Origin: Lysinibacillus fusiformis
GTDB taxonomy: Bacteria; Bacillota; Bacilli; Bacillales_A; Planococcaceae
DNA length: 64,000 nucleotides
Assembly (NCBI RefSeq): GCF_003049525.1
Contig: NZ_PYWL01000005.1
Location: forward strand, 186,001-250,000
Reading direction: 5' to 3'
A program made the position numbers and the translations under genes. This document shows positions 1-8,981 of the stretch, piece by piece. Position 1 is the stretch's first letter. Each line of letters starts with the position of its first letter. The notes below the pieces were generated by a model. The model ran no database searches and was not told where the DNA came from. It saw only the letters and a list, made by a program, of their open reading frames with translations.

Positions 1-1209
1 ACTTCCATTCAGCCGGAACCAGCTAGTTCGCAGAAAATCCCTTCTAATAAATTTGAGGACCTAGCAATGCTAAAGCCATTATTACATGATAAACGAATTG
101 TCTTTTTAGGTGAAAGCTCTCATGGGGTCGCACAGTTTAATCTCGCTAAAACTCGTTTAATACAATTTTTACATCAAGAAATGGGTTACAATGTTTTAGC
201 CTTCGAAAGTGGTCTGGGCGATGTCATGAATGCCCAAGGAAAAATTGATAAACAAGCTGCACTACAAACGATGAAGGATGCTATTTTTGGAGTATGGTGG
301 ACAAAAGAAACATTGCCTCTTTTTGAATACGCAAAAACAACTCAAGCTACAGAAAAACCTCTTGTTCTAGCAGGCTTTGATATTCAACAGCAAGGGGCAT
401 TTACGAATGGGAATTGGTTGCAAAATCCTCAATTGGCTCAGCAATTCAGTGACGCGGAAAAGCAACTCGCAGAATGGAGCTCTAGCAAAGATGTAAAAGG
501 CTACCAGAAAGAAAAAACGGCTATTATTAACGTTTATAAACAAGTAAAAGCACAAGTTCAGACGAAAGAAAAGGAGCTTCAAAAAGCTTATCCGAATGAA
601 CTTCAAATAGTAAAGCTGATGGAGCGCACTTTAGCAGATCGTATCCGTTTGGCAGACGAATATGTAGAGCTAACAATTCAATCCAATATCGAGATGGAGC
701 AAAATAAATATGAATCGTTTTTAACAACAATGGAGTGGCGTGATCAGGCCATGATGGAGAACTTACTTTGGCTAGCTGAAGAAATGTATCCAACAGAAAA
801 GTTTATTGTTTGGGCGCATAATGACCATATTCGTAAGGCTCAATCAGATGTAATGGGCTCCCCATATCCAGTTAAATTAATGGGTGAACGTTTACCAGAC
901 ATCTACAAAAAATATAGCTATGTATTAGGTCTATATATGACTAGCGGAGAAACTGCCAATAATATGGGCGAGACGATGCCCGTTTTACCACCAATAAAAG
1001 GATCTATCGAAGATATTGTATCCTCAGCCAACAAACCTTACACATTCATTGATTTACGTAATCGTCAAAATGAACGTGGTAACTCATGGATGTTTGAACC
1101 TCGCCTATCCTATAGCTGGGGAGTAATACAAGAAAGCCTTGTTCCACGCGATCAATACGATGGTATTCTTTTAATTGATAAGGTGAATAAACCAACCTAT
1201 GTAAAATGA
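1..1209 (+). CDS. Erythromycin esterase family protein, 5' end outside window
   Basis: The reading frame is open from base 1 with no stop, so the first ATG visible at 67 is probably internal and the true start lies upstream. The 402 visible codons match the erythromycin esterase-like family (PF05139): GESSHG early, FESG, a WAHNDH motif in the last third, and conserved His and Glu residues. Family members hydrolyse macrolide lactones or unknown esters, and substrate cannot be told from sequence. The Ser/Pro-rich stretch before the domain would suit a linker after an export signal, but none is visible. A hairpin follows the stop. Confidence 0.8.
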   Translation, partial: TSIQPEPASSQKIPSNKFEDLAMLKPLLHDKRIVFLGESSHGVAQFNLAKTRLIQFLHQEMGYNVLAFESGLGDVMNAQGKIDKQAALQTMKDAIFGVWWTKETLPLFEYAKTTQATEKPLVLAGFDIQQQGAFTNGNWLQNPQLAQQFSDAEKQLAEWSSSKDVKGYQKEKTAIINVYKQVKAQVQTKEKELQKAYPNELQIVKLMERTLADRIRLADEYVELTIQSNIEMEQNKYESFLTTMEWRDQAMMENLLWLAEEMYPTEKFIVWAHNDHIRKAQSDVMGSPYPVKLMGERLPDIYKKYSYVLGLYMTSGETANNMGETMPVLPPIKGSIEDIVSSANKPYTFIDLRNRQNERGNSWMFEPRLSYSWGVIQESLVPRDQYDGILLIDKVNKPTYVK

Positions 1210-1218
1210 CCTTTAAAT

Positions 1219-1246
1219 ATAGCAAACTAGTATCCTAGTTTGCTAT
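1219..1246. terminator. Bidirectional terminator hairpin
   Basis: A perfect 12-bp inverted repeat (atagcaaactag / ctagtttgctat) with a 4-nt loop lies between two convergent genes. It ends a few bases from both stops. Confidence 0.7.
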
Positions 1247-1252
1247 TACTTT

Positions 1253-2428
1253 CTAAGTATCCATTGATATCGTTTCCCACTCTTCATTTTGATGACCGAT
1301 CAACCAGAATAAGGCTCTACGTCTTTCCATAACAATACTTTCATTCATTCCAACAGGAGCCGGTCGTTCTTGTATACGACTATCTACGCACGCCCAGTGT
1401 AATCTGAATATCTTGTCGGCTTCATCCATTATTTCTTTCTGACTACGCATCATAATTTGAAGATAAAATTGCTCAAACGTTTCGCAGTTAGAAATAACTT
1501 GAATAGCGTACTCACAATCACATACTTCATCAGGAAAATCAAGCTCTTTAACAAATCCCAGTACCCAAATCAGTATCCAATAAGCTTCATATTGCCATGA
1601 AATATTAATGGCTTCTTGTGCATTTGGTTGTTGGTCATATAAAAAGGCCCTTTCATTGTCCGTTAGATTTGCCTCCACTTCATATTTATGCAACATATTG
1701 ATGAAGAAATCTCTTGATTCTTCAACATTTTCTCCTTGTGCCACATCACAAGCAAATTGAATAACAATTAGTAAAGCTACAGCTCTCCTAGCAATATCCT
1801 CTTTGGCTTTAAGCTGACAAGCTCCAATTGGCGGAAGTTGCGGGAGTGAATCTGTGTATGGAATACCGTTTTCTTTTAAATACGCTATCGTTTTATTCTT
1901 TCTTTGATGACCTTCTTCCGATGTCGCCTCTTGTCCCCTCACCTTCTGTGTACAAGCATAAGGCCTAAAGTTGGATGGCCCTGATTGCCCATCAGGATAA
2001 ACAATGACTGCACCTTCTTTGTCTAACAAGGTACCATTTGGTAAAAATCCAATTCCTCCAATGGTTAATAGCAGGCTCAAACATAACTGCATTTGTTCAC
2101 CCTTTATTTCTTTTTCACATTCGATCGCAATTACTGTATTTAACACAGAAATTTGCGTTAAAACTAATTCTTTTAAATGGTTATCTTCAAATGGAATACT
2201 GTTGTAATAGCTCATCATTCCAGGGATATTATTCACAAAGTATTCTGAGTTTGTATCTTCAGACATCACCCTAACCATCAATTTATATTTGTTAAATAGT
2301 GCTTTGGATTTTATAAGATAGTTATCTTCATTTTTTTCAATAGCAAAACCTTTACTAAAAACATCGAAAATCTTACATTCGATTTCTTTTGTATTATTCA
2401 TAGAAGCGAATATAGTGAAATTGTTCAA
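1253..2428 (-). CDS. DUF4272-like protein
   Basis: This 391-residue protein of unknown function resembles the DUF4272 family in its C-terminal half: RRAVALL, an EAYWILIWVLGF segment, and the following acidic FPDEVCDC stretch. No signal peptide or membrane span is visible. It starts at TTG, chosen because AGGAGG sits 8 bases upstream; the ATG ten codons later has no such site. It lies 29 bp downstream of an SMI1/KNR4 gene on the same strand and is probably cotranscribed. DUF4272 and SUKH proteins often occur in toxin-immunity neighbourhoods, but no toxin is visible here. Confidence 0.6.
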   Translation of the reverse strand: MNNFTIFASMNNTKEIECKIFDVFSKGFAIEKNEDNYLIKSKALFNKYKLMVRVMSEDTNSEYFVNNIPGMMSYYNSIPFEDNHLKELVLTQISVLNTVIAIECEKEIKGEQMQLCLSLLLTIGGIGFLPNGTLLDKEGAVIVYPDGQSGPSNFRPYACTQKVRGQEATSEEGHQRKNKTIAYLKENGIPYTDSLPQLPPIGACQLKAKEDIARRAVALLIVIQFACDVAQGENVEESRDFFINMLHKYEVEANLTDNERAFLYDQQPNAQEAINISWQYEAYWILIWVLGFVKELDFPDEVCDCEYAIQVISNCETFEQFYLQIMMRSQKEIMDEADKIFRLHWACVDSRIQERPAPVGMNESIVMERRRALFWLIGHQNEEWETISMDT

Positions 2429-2457
2429 TTATTACTCCTCCTTACAATTATTAGATT

Positions 2458-3735
2458 TCACCAAAGTTCAATGCCCTCTAGAGCTTGGCTAAAAAATTGT
2501 TTATGTTTTCGTAGTACTTCATTGTCCTTCCAAAACGTAAGCAATGACAGCCATTTCTCCATATCCACTGAAGTTGTCGGTTTAATTCCTTGCTGCAACA
2601 TTTGGCATACGGCTCGTATTGCTATTTGACGCTCTACTTCCCTACCATTCAACCACTCAAATAAAGTTTCTGCACTCGGCTGTGATTCTACTAAAAGCGT
2701 ATCCCACCCCTCTATCGGAAAAGAAACATAACGTTTCATCCATGCTATTGTTCTTGGGTTATGAAAATGACGTAGTCGATGTAAAGCTGTATAAGATTCA
2801 ATTCTCCTTTTTTCAATATCTTGAAGAACAAGTGATAACCCCACTTCTTCTGGTAGACAGTAGGCGGTTAAGTAATCTCTAATACTATTAGGCAAATCAT
2901 TTTGATCTTCCCAAAGTGTCATCACCCAATGACTTGCCTCTGTTGCACAAACCTCAACTAGCACTTTGCACCATACTTCTTTATCTACTAAACGCCGTGA
3001 TTGTTCAATTTGATTTTGAAGTGCGGCAAACACTTTCCCAGTATTTAACCGTGTAAATGCTTCTCGAACCCTAGTATCCTTCATACCATGCATCGACACA
3101 TATATGAGTAAAGTATCCAGTTGATACATAACGTTCTCCCACGTTGAAGTTAAATATTGTTCAAACCACTTTAGCCAGATTTGAGAAGTGGTCAGACTTA
3201 AATCTAGTCCACCTTCACTACAAAACTGTAGATACTGTCCACAATCTGCCCCTATGCATCCTAAAGTTGTAGCTCTCTCTACATAATCTTTAAAATTCAA
3301 GGCAAGAAGGTCATACTCACCCCCCTCATGATTCCAATACCAAACGGAACCATCCTCAATCTTAATAAGAAGTGCATCACCATTGCCAGTCGTATGAAAT
3401 TGTAGGTATAGTTGTTCTTTTGCATTATCACTGTCTCCGCCAAAATCAGGGAATTCGAGTTCTTCCAAGCTCCAGCCAAAATCACCTGATGGTGTGTCTT
3501 CCAGCTCAATAGGAAGTAGTGCCTCGTCAGGTAAAGACCAATATACCCCCACTTGTCGAGAACAATGAAGTAATACATCACGGAACTCAGAAGGAATCGG
3601 AACGCCGAGCCACATCTCTACCATTGATAATTCATGCACAGTAGCCATAGGCTTTATCTCCAGTGGATGAATCCAAGCACCTTGCTGTTCAAGCTGTTTT
3701 AATAATTGCGTCCATCGATCAATCCATATTTGCAT
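2458..3735 (-). CDS. SMI1/KNR4 (SUKH) family protein
   Basis: The N-terminal 160 residues carry the SUKH fold signature: an amphipathic helix, then VPIPSEFRDVLL, a GW segment, and DALLIKIEDGSVWYWNHEGGE before a short FKDYV helix. SUKH domains bind partner proteins, often as immunity proteins against polymorphic toxins. The remaining 260 residues are helical and unrecognised, possibly repeat-like. GGAGG lies 7 bases before the ATG. It is the first gene of a probable two-gene unit with the DUF4272 protein. Confidence 0.7.
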   Translation of the reverse strand: MQIWIDRWTQLLKQLEQQGAWIHPLEIKPMATVHELSMVEMWLGVPIPSEFRDVLLHCSRQVGVYWSLPDEALLPIELEDTPSGDFGWSLEELEFPDFGGDSDNAKEQLYLQFHTTGNGDALLIKIEDGSVWYWNHEGGEYDLLALNFKDYVERATTLGCIGADCGQYLQFCSEGGLDLSLTTSQIWLKWFEQYLTSTWENVMYQLDTLLIYVSMHGMKDTRVREAFTRLNTGKVFAALQNQIEQSRRLVDKEVWCKVLVEVCATEASHWVMTLWEDQNDLPNSIRDYLTAYCLPEEVGLSLVLQDIEKRRIESYTALHRLRHFHNPRTIAWMKRYVSFPIEGWDTLLVESQPSAETLFEWLNGREVERQIAIRAVCQMLQQGIKPTTSVDMEKWLSLLTFWKDNEVLRKHKQFFSQALEGIELW

Positions 3736-3984
3736 TTCTATTCCTCCATGCTTAGAAAAATATTTCGGATAATGCTCTACTTTTTTCTCTACTAATGTAT
3801 CGTCAGGAAGTCAATTATGTATTAGAGTTTGGTTTTACTTTGCCTAAAAACACTCGGATTATACTTCTATTTAAATTCAAAATATATGCTAAATTACTTA
3901 CCTTTACTAGTTCTTTTCTAGTTTTCTTCAGCAATTCTCATAAATCGTATCATGTTGACAATTTGGAAGGATGCGCCTATTATT

Positions 3985-4008
3985 ATAGATACATTCGAAT
4001 GTATCTAT
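3985..4008 (+). promoter_or_regulatory. TetR operator, perfect 24-bp palindrome
   Basis: Half-site atagatacattc is followed by its exact reverse complement. It sits 1 bp before the ribosome binding site of the TetR gene and shares the core ATACATTCGWATGTAT with two further copies at 4698-4767. This points to autoregulation. The rest of 3736-3984 shows nothing recognisable. Confidence 0.75.
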
Positions 4009-4021
4009 AAGGAGATATTTT

Positions 4022-4663
4022 ATGGCCAGAAATAAATATCCAGAAGTTACGAGAAAAAGAATCATTGAATCAGCTGTTAAATTATTTACTTTAAACGGTT
4101 GGGATAATGTAACGATTCAAGAAATTGTCGATGATGTAGGGGATATTACTAGGGGAGCATTTTATCATCATTTTAAAACGCGTGCTGATGTTATTGATGC
4201 CATCACAAAGGAAATGCTAACAGCAAATAATTATTTTAATGACATCTCAGATTTGGAAAACTTAAATGCTTTAGAGCGTTTAAGACAAGGCATTTCTTTC
4301 TCAATTTCTCAAAGTGGAAAGGAAGAAAACTTATCCTCGATTCATTTGAAAATGAATTCTGCCGAGTTTGTTTATAGCCGCATCACAGAAGGAATTCAGG
4401 TTGTTGCACCAGGAATTCAAAAAATTATTGATGAAGGCAATCAAGACGGCTCACTGCAAGTTGCTTTCCCTAAGCAAGCAGCTGAAACTTTTACAATGCT
4501 TTTTGACATTTGGATGAATCCTGAAATATTTCGTGTAAGCCGAGCCGAATTTATTCATAAAATTGAACATATAAGTTTGATGTTCAAAGGAATTGGCATA
4601 CCACTTATGAATGATGAATTGAAAGATGTTTTTTTAGCATTATTTGATAAAGTGCAGGAATAA
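4022..4663 (+). CDS. TetR/AcrR family transcriptional regulator
   Basis: A 213-residue regulator with an N-terminal TetR helix-turn-helix: RKRIIESAVKLF, WDNVTIQEIVDDVG, GAFYHHFKTRADVI. The ligand domain is not specific enough to name an effector. AAGGAGA precedes the ATG. A perfect palindrome overlaps the leader, and two similar ones precede the next gene, so it likely represses itself and the downstream hydrolase. Confidence 0.9.
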   Translation: MARNKYPEVTRKRIIESAVKLFTLNGWDNVTIQEIVDDVGDITRGAFYHHFKTRADVIDAITKEMLTANNYFNDISDLENLNALERLRQGISFSISQSGKEENLSSIHLKMNSAEFVYSRITEGIQVVAPGIQKIIDEGNQDGSLQVAFPKQAAETFTMLFDIWMNPEIFRVSRAEFIHKIEHISLMFKGIGIPLMNDELKDVFLALFDKVQE

Positions 4664-4689
4664 TAAACTACTATATGTAGTTTATTATT
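4659..4689 (+). terminator. Hairpin after TetR gene
   Basis: A 13-bp perfect stem (aataataaactac / gtagtttattatt) with loop tatat includes the TetR stop codon and runs into a T-rich stretch. It is AT-rich, so strength is uncertain. It separates the TetR gene from the operators of the next gene. Confidence 0.5.
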
Positions 4690-4697
4690 TTAATCTT

Positions 4698-4767
4698 ATA
4701 CATACATTCGTATGTATATATATTTGAAAATATTTTTAATTAATTACATACATTCGTATGTATGTAA
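4698..4767 (+). promoter_or_regulatory. Two TetR operator copies upstream of hydrolase
   Basis: Two near-palindromes at 4698-4721 and 4744-4767 share the core ATACATTCGTATGTAT with the operator at 3985-4008. Their centres are 46 bp apart, which would suit cooperative binding. The second ends just before the ribosome binding site of the gene at 4778. Confidence 0.7.
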
Positions 4768-4777
4768 AAGGAGATAA

Positions 4778-6190
4778 ATGATGAAAACCTTAGAAGTACT
4801 ATTTACACTTATTTTAATACTATCGAGTATCTCACTAACTTTTAGACAACGTGGGGTAACTACAATAAATCTTATTATGATAGCTACCAATTATGTTTTG
4901 TTAATAGGAACAATTATGACAATTGGTGCTAACTGGCGCATGATCCCTGCTTATTTTGTTTTGATGTTATTAACATTACAAGTTTTTGTGAAGCCAAAAA
5001 GTACAATTGTTTCAAAAAAGTTAAGGATGAAAATAATTAAAACTTCAGGTATTGTTGTGGCCACTATTACTATGTTCACATTACCAACGTTATTTCCAAT
5101 CATGTATTTTCCTGAACTAACAGGAAAATACACAGTAGGAACACAGACATTTCACCTGACCGATAAGAATCGCAAAGAATTTGTTGTACCTAATCATCAG
5201 GTGAATCGCGAACTGATGATTCAAGTTTATTATCCTGCTGAAAAAGAGACAGGACAACCTTCACCCTACTTTAAAGATATAGATGCGTTAACACAACAGT
5301 TAGCAACGACACAGGGTTTTCCCAATATCGCGACAACGCATTTAGGACTGACGAAAACCCGTTCTTATCAAGATGCGACAGCTATAAAGTCTAAAGAAAA
5401 ATTTCCACTTTTATTATTTGCACATGGTATGAGTTTATATAGTCGACAAAATACCTTCCAACTAGAAGAATTAGTGAGTCATGGCTATATTGTCGTTGCT
5501 CTTAACTTTACAGGTGATGCGGCAACAACAATATTCCCCGATGGTGATCGGGTTGATTTTACACCAATTGAAAACACCATTACATTCTTGAATAATCGAA
5601 TCCATCTTTGGGAGCAGGATGCATCATTTGTTTTAGATGAAGTCATTAAAGGCGATTTTGATAAGAACTTTCGTGCAATAGCCTCACTAATTGACTATGA
5701 TAACATTGGTATGCTAGGTCATTCTTTTGGCGGTGCTACTTCAGCTCAAATGCTAGTAAAGGATAATCGTATTAAAGCAGCCATTGATATGGATGGTGGG
5801 TTATATGGCGATTTAATGCCGAAAAATGGTCCTGAAAAGCCTTTTATGCTGATGAATGCTGAGGCATCCATTAACTTTATGAAAGAAGCATATAACCAGC
5901 AGCCTGGTAATCGTGATGAATTGTTTGCAGAAGCTTATCTACGAAATAAAACAATTGAAAAGCCTGGTGTCTACACAGCTATTATTCCAAAAACAAATCA
6001 CGGAAGTTTTACAGATTTAGCAGCCGTTTCGCCGATTATTAATGAATCTGGGGCAGATGTAAATGCAATTTATAAATTGATTAATGAATTATCACTTGGC
6101 TTTTTCGATAAAAATTTAAAAGGAATCCAAGACAATAAATTAAATAAAATACAAAAGGCACATCCGGAAATAAACTTAACATTGCATTAA
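4778..6190 (+). CDS. Membrane-anchored alpha/beta hydrolase
   Basis: A 470-residue protein. The first 115 residues contain about four hydrophobic helices. The rest is an alpha/beta hydrolase resembling PAF-acetylhydrolase/dienelactone hydrolase types: LLLFAHGMS (oxyanion region), nucleophile elbow GMLGHSFGGA with Ser as nucleophile, a D in AAIDMDGG and a late H in KTNHGSF as candidate triad members. The substrate is unknown, probably a lipid or ester. AAAGGAGA lies 8 bases upstream; a second ATG directly follows the first. Two TetR operators immediately upstream suggest induction by a ligand of that regulator. Confidence 0.75.
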   Translation: MMKTLEVLFTLILILSSISLTFRQRGVTTINLIMIATNYVLLIGTIMTIGANWRMIPAYFVLMLLTLQVFVKPKSTIVSKKLRMKIIKTSGIVVATITMFTLPTLFPIMYFPELTGKYTVGTQTFHLTDKNRKEFVVPNHQVNRELMIQVYYPAEKETGQPSPYFKDIDALTQQLATTQGFPNIATTHLGLTKTRSYQDATAIKSKEKFPLLLFAHGMSLYSRQNTFQLEELVSHGYIVVALNFTGDAATTIFPDGDRVDFTPIENTITFLNNRIHLWEQDASFVLDEVIKGDFDKNFRAIASLIDYDNIGMLGHSFGGATSAQMLVKDNRIKAAIDMDGGLYGDLMPKNGPEKPFMLMNAEASINFMKEAYNQQPGNRDELFAEAYLRNKTIEKPGVYTAIIPKTNHGSFTDLAAVSPIINESGADVNAIYKLINELSLGFFDKNLKGIQDNKLNKIQKAHPEINLTLH

Positions 6191-6200
6191 GTTTATTTGG

Positions 6201-6232
6201 GGTTGTTGATAGGCAGAGATGCATCAACAACC
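6201..6232. terminator. Terminator between convergent genes
   Basis: Stem ggttgttgat / atcaacaacc with a 12-nt loop, followed by ttctttta. It contains the stop codon of the opposing MerR gene. Confidence 0.55.
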
Positions 6233-7054
6233 TTCTTTTATTTCCACCATAATCTTTGTTACATATTCCTCTTCACGATTTTTAATAACCGCATCATAAA
6301 TATATTCCTCATAAACATATTGCCCCAGCTCATAGCCTTCTTCTCTCATGACCTGGAATAATCGCTTGTAGGTCTCTCCCAGAGTTATAGATGTTCCTAC
6401 ATGGTAACCAACAATAAACTTTCCTTCAATCGCTTTAAAATAAGGATGACCTTCCTGCGGATGCGGCTGCTCAATATATAAGTACCTATAATTATCATAG
6501 TTACCGGCTAATACCTGCTCCCTTTTGGTAATTCCACCAATGGGATAACCTGTGTCTAAGCGAGAGCGATCCAATTCATCTATAAAATCAGAGACAGCCT
6601 TAACAAATTGTTCTTCCGTTGAGTCCTCAATATTTCGACTTAAATACAAGGTTGCCTCTGGAAAATGCTCAATTGTAATGCTATCAAAATCAAGTTGTAG
6701 TGACTCCTTCGTTAAATCAATTTTGACATCAATAATGCCTTCAATCATCTCCAGTTCTCGCCGCTTTTTTGCGACAATTTCCTTTTGTAGATGCATCAAT
6801 TCTAAAAAATTTTCAGGTGATTTCTCCGCCATATACTGCTGTATATCTTTCAAAGACATGCCAACAGCCTTTAATAACTCAATGACGCTAAAAAAATCAT
6901 ATTGAGCGAGTGAATAATATCGATACTCTTTACTATCCTTCATAACAGGAGATAGCAAGCCAATTTGATCGTAATAAATTAAAGTTTGTTTATTAACCTT
7001 ACATATTTTAGCAAATTCACCAGTTGTAAAATATTTTACATTTTTATTAAGCAT
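6224..7054 (-). CDS. MerR family regulator with effector-binding domain
   Basis: A 276-residue regulator. Residues 9-75 hold the MerR winged helix (FTTGEFAKICKVNKQTLIYYDQIGLL, then YRYYSLAQYDFF), followed by a coiled coil and a C-terminal GyrI/BmrR-like effector domain. It is divergent from an acetyltransferase-MATE operon with a MerR-type operator in between. This mirrors the Bacillus subtilis bltR/bmrR arrangement, so it probably activates the pump on binding a lipophilic cation or polyamine-related ligand. Confidence 0.85.
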   Translation of the reverse strand: MLNKNVKYFTTGEFAKICKVNKQTLIYYDQIGLLSPVMKDSKEYRYYSLAQYDFFSVIELLKAVGMSLKDIQQYMAEKSPENFLELMHLQKEIVAKKRRELEMIEGIIDVKIDLTKESLQLDFDSITIEHFPEATLYLSRNIEDSTEEQFVKAVSDFIDELDRSRLDTGYPIGGITKREQVLAGNYDNYRYLYIEQPHPQEGHPYFKAIEGKFIVGYHVGTSITLGETYKRLFQVMREEGYELGQYVYEEYIYDAVIKNREEEYVTKIMVEIKEGC

Positions 7055-7071
7055 TTTTTGAGTATCCTCTC

Positions 7072-7102
7072 TTGACTATATAGTAACTATATACTTTAGA
7101 TT
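7072..7102 (+). promoter_or_regulatory. MerR-type promoter with 19-bp spacer
   Basis: TTGACT (7072-7077) and TAGATT (7097-7102) are 19 bp apart, the overlong spacer typical of promoters that MerR proteins distort to activate. A 17-bp dyad with TATATAGT and ACTATATA arms (7077-7093) lies inside the spacer. Confidence 0.75.
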
Positions 7103-7140
7103 GTACCTATTCACAATAAAAATAGAAAGGTTTTGACATT

Positions 7141-7608
7141 ATGTTCACGGAGATTCGTGACATTACAGCTTTTAACAAACAAGAAATTTTAGCATTACGC
7201 ATTGCTGACAATCAGCAAAATTTTATTGAAAGTACAGACCAATGCTTAGCAGAGGCGGAGATGGATCGGCGCTTTACACCTTTAGGCTTATATAAGGACA
7301 GCACCGTAATAGGCTTCGCTATGTATGGCGTATTTCCTCATGAGGATCATAGTCAACGAGTTTGGCTTGATCGTTATTTAATTGATGAACGCTATCAGGG
7401 ACAAGGTTTAGGTAAACATTTTTTACAGCAGCTTATACATTACTTAACAGAAAAATTCAGCTGTCACAAAATATATTTAAGTGTTTATGACAATAATGCA
7501 GTAGCTATTCAGCTATATAAACAGTTTGGCTTTATGTTTAATGGTGAACTAGATGATAAAGGGGAAAAAGTAATGGTCTTGGAGGTGCATGGATATGACA
7601 ACCATTAA
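7141..7608 (+). CDS. bltD: BltD-like spermine/spermidine acetyltransferase
   Basis: A 155-residue GNAT protein. It closely follows my memory of Bacillus subtilis BltD along its length: NFIESTDQCL, GFAMYG, RVWLDRYLIDERYQGQGLGK (acetyl-CoA loop), IYLSVYDNNAVAIQLYKQFGF, GEKVMVLE. BltD acetylates spermine and spermidine in the cytosol. The gene is first in an operon with a MATE pump behind a MerR-type promoter, as blt-bltD is under BltR, but with a MATE rather than an MFS pump. It overlaps the next gene by 14 bp. Confidence 0.8.
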   Translation: MFTEIRDITAFNKQEILALRIADNQQNFIESTDQCLAEAEMDRRFTPLGLYKDSTVIGFAMYGVFPHEDHSQRVWLDRYLIDERYQGQGLGKHFLQQLIHYLTEKFSCHKIYLSVYDNNAVAIQLYKQFGFMFNGELDDKGEKVMVLEVHGYDNH

Positions 7609-8938
7609 TCCAATTGAAACACGGCCGCTCAAACCATTGTTTTTATCCTATTTATTTCCAGCTATGATTGGCATGCTTCTCATGTCCGTTAATATTTTAG
7701 TGGATGGCATTTTCGTTAGTCACGGCGTGGGTCCTACAGCGTTAGCAGGCGTTAATATTGCTGTTCCGATTTTCTCTATTCTGCTGTCTATTTCGCTTTG
7801 GATAGGGATGGGTGGAGCTACACTCTATTCCATTTCTCTTGGGGAAGGCAATAAGCAACGAGCCCATCAGCTCTTTACGTTGGCGTTTACTACAATGCTT
7901 GTGGTCGTGTTAACAATTATCGGGTTCCTTGCGCTTAATTTAAAAGATATTTCATATATATTCGGGGCAAGTGATGATACGTATCCATATGTGCAAGAGT
8001 ATTTACACGTTATTTTGTTATTTGGAGTGTTTTATACAATTGAAAATCTTTTAAGTATTTTTATTCGCAATGATGGTAATCCAAAGCTAGCTATGCTGGG
8101 TTTAATTACAACATCTGTATTGAATATTATCTTAAATTATATTTTTATCTTCGTTCTAGATTATGGTGTAACAGGCTGTGCATTAGCAACAGCAATAGCT
8201 ACTATTATAGGTACTGCTGTACTATGTCTTCATTTTTTCCGCCCACATTCTGAATTAAAGTTTGTCTCCTCATTCTTCAATAAGACAAATTTAAGAAAAA
8301 TTTTCGCTATCGGATTACCTAGTTTTATTGTCGAGGCTTCTGTAGCGGTTATTATTATTTTATATAATGTGACCTTTTTACACTATTTAGGGGCAAACGG
8401 TGTGACCGCCTATGCAATGGTCAATTATATCCATACAGTCCTGTTAACGATTTTCTTAGGTATTGGCATGGCTCTACAGCCATTAGTTAGCTATCATCAT
8501 GGGGCAAGATTACTTGAGAGGTTAACAGCATTACTAAAAATCGGATTAGCTACGGCTTTTATTTTAGGATTAACAACAGCACTTATAGCTATGCTTTTTC
8601 CTTCACAGCTTATGGCTTTATTCGGAGATAGCTCATTCGAAATTCGTCATATGGCAACTCAAGGCTTTGTTCATTTTGCTATAGGCTATGTATTTTTAGG
8701 TATCAATATGGTGCTCGCCGAATTCTTTCAATCTATCGAAAAAATTCGTATTGCCACAACTATTATGTTACTACGGAGTATTATTTTATTTATCCCAACA
8801 CTTATTCTTCTGCCTAAAGTGTTTGGCTCTCAAGCTATTTGGTGGACTTTCCCAGTGGCAGAAGGGATTACAGCCTTACTTATTTACGGGTATATCAAAA
8901 AAAATCCACGAATAATTGCCTCTTCTGGCGATGCTTAA
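7595..8938 (+). CDS. MATE family multidrug efflux transporter
   Basis: About 447 residues with twelve hydrophobic segments and a MATE signature near the N terminus (PAMIGMLLMSVNILVDGIFVSHGVG, given in parts: an NxxVDGIFV motif and ALAGVNIAVP). Such pumps exchange cations for drugs or metabolites. GGAGGTG at 7581-7587 favours the ATG at 7595 over the one at 7589, which is too close. It is translationally coupled to the bltD-like gene and probably exports a polyamine or toxic cation. Confidence 0.85.
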   Translation: MTTINPIETRPLKPLFLSYLFPAMIGMLLMSVNILVDGIFVSHGVGPTALAGVNIAVPIFSILLSISLWIGMGGATLYSISLGEGNKQRAHQLFTLAFTTMLVVVLTIIGFLALNLKDISYIFGASDDTYPYVQEYLHVILLFGVFYTIENLLSIFIRNDGNPKLAMLGLITTSVLNIILNYIFIFVLDYGVTGCALATAIATIIGTAVLCLHFFRPHSELKFVSSFFNKTNLRKIFAIGLPSFIVEASVAVIIILYNVTFLHYLGANGVTAYAMVNYIHTVLLTIFLGIGMALQPLVSYHHGARLLERLTALLKIGLATAFILGLTTALIAMLFPSQLMALFGDSSFEIRHMATQGFVHFAIGYVFLGINMVLAEFFQSIEKIRIATTIMLLRSIILFIPTLILLPKVFGSQAIWWTFPVAEGITALLIYGYIKKNPRIIASSGDA

Positions 8939-8940
8939 AT

Positions 8941-8975
8941 GGAAAGGGACCTTGTACTTATACAGGTCCCTTTCC
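8941..8975. terminator. Bidirectional terminator
   Basis: A 12-bp stem (ggaaagggacct / aggtccctttcc) with an 11-nt loop between convergent genes. Confidence 0.75.
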
Positions 8976-8981
8976 TACTAT

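Noticed and set aside
3795..4010. 71-codon frame upstream of the TetR gene
   Set aside because: No ribosome binding site, runs across the operator, and composition does not look coding.
6552..6905. 117-codon plus frame opposite the MerR gene
   Set aside because: Ser/Lys-rich shadow of a well-supported regulator.
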